From contig SCVA01000059.1 of assembly GCA_004297005.1 (NCBI GenBank), positions 1-32,141 of the forward strand: 32,141 nucleotides of DNA, written 5' to 3'. Below are positions 31,989 through 32,141 of the stretch, one piece after another; positions within the stretch are counted from its first letter, which is position 1, and each line of letters opens with the position of its first letter. Below the pieces are notes generated by a model. That model was given only the letters and a program-made list of their open reading frames with translations. It was not told the DNA's origin and did no database searches. Made by a program: the position numbers and the translations under genes. The stretch comes from Nevskiaceae bacterium. Lineage in GTDB: Bacteria > Pseudomonadota > Gammaproteobacteria > Nevskiales > Nevskiaceae.

Positions 31989-32058
31989 GGGTTCTACCCC
32001 GTTAGCGCGGACACTTCAAAGAAGGGTTCTACCCCGTTAGCGCGGACACTTCAAAGAA
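31989..32058 (+). repeat. 35-bp perfect tandem duplication at the IS tip
   Basis: The unit begins GGGTTCTACCCCG and contains GCGGACACTTC. Two exact copies lie end to end. Duplicated terminal sequence is unusual for IS3 ends and may reflect tandem insertion, slippage or an aborted transposition. Confidence 0.9.
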
Positions 32059-32085
32059 GGCCGAAGATGGCCACAAGGAGTGTTT

Positions 32086-32141
32086 ATGTCGAAGCGAAGG
32101 AAGTACAGCGTTGAGTTCAAGCGTGGTGCTGTGGAGCAGAT
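32086..32141 (+). CDS. IS3-type transposase OrfA, N-terminal end (partial)
   Basis: The frame begins MSKRRKYSVEFKRGAVEQ, the standard start of IS3-family OrfA proteins with their helix-turn-helix, and AAGGAG lies 5 bases ahead. The window ends after 18 codons, so OrfB and the programmed frameshift cannot be seen. Confidence 0.88.
   Translation, partial: MSKRRKYSVEFKRGAVEQ

Larger units (their letters stand above)
31988..32141 (+). mobile_element. Left end of an IS3-family-like insertion sequence (runs off the window)
   Basis: The terminus begins TGGGTTCTACCCCG and is followed by a 35-bp perfect tandem repeat (31989-32023 and 32024-32058) and a transposase start. IS3 elements end in TG, which fits the first copy. 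The right end is outside the window. The element disrupts the - strand gene fragment at 31797-31988. Confidence 0.7.

Noticed and set aside
31989..32058. Attachment site or CRISPR repeat
   Set aside because: Only two adjacent copies, directly before an IS3-type transposase start.
1..32141. tRNA, rRNA or prophage genes
   Set aside because: No cloverleaf, rRNA segment, integrase or phage structural gene could be recognised by eye.

Overview
The window is high-GC DNA with bacterial gene organisation. The gene families suggest a gammaproteobacterium of the Xanthomonadales/Nevskiales type: paired lipoprotein M13 peptidases, an ECF42 sigma factor with DGPF-domain partners, a MoaC-MoaB fusion and an assimilatory nitrate reductase next to the molybdopterin genes. 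That assignment is an inference and no rRNA or tRNA is present to test it.

Positions 1-5730 hold the 3' end of an assimilatory nitrate reductase and a + strand molybdenum cofactor cluster: mobA, moaA, moaD, moaE, a moaC-moaB fusion, a TSUP-family membrane transporter and moeA. A MITE-like palindrome (141-306) separates the reductase from mobA. Four hairpins fill the moaD-moaE gap, and a large nested palindrome (5727-5962) lies between moeA and a convergent glutamine amidotransferase.

Positions 5966-18149 carry a lipoprotein, exported MsrB and MsrA, a free-methionine-(R)-sulfoxide reductase, two tandem M13 zinc peptidases, a TesB-like thioesterase, a fatty acid desaturase and two overlapping split-barrel flavoprotein genes, the second carrying a GAF domain. 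The 3' end of msrA sits in a 133-bp tandem repeat. The split-barrel pair appears to be read from a leaderless promoter.

Positions 18150 to about 21780 look different: GC content is visibly lower and codon use is less biased. Three overlapping genes encode a ComEC-type metallo-beta-lactamase-fold protein, a four-helix membrane protein and an HEAAH metallopeptidase-like protein. This is the best candidate for an undescribed system, plausibly a horizontally acquired defence or stress module. A decayed gene fragment follows it.

Positions 21890-29059 return to host-like sequence: a hemerythrin-like protein, a DGPF/YCII protein, an MDR oxidoreductase, a DUF442 phosphatase-like protein, an ECF42 sigma factor, and a - strand operon of VOC, DGPF and glutathione S-transferase genes that ends near the sigma gene. 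The operon and the separate DGPF gene share one promoter pattern, TTGTCGA-N17-CGACGTG, so the sigma factor probably drives both.

Positions 29060-32141 are an eroding region: an exported-protein gene broken by an amber codon, a small membrane protein, a frameshifted alkyltransferase-like gene, a WYL regulator, and a - strand gene fragment cut by the left end of an IS3-type insertion sequence that runs off the window.
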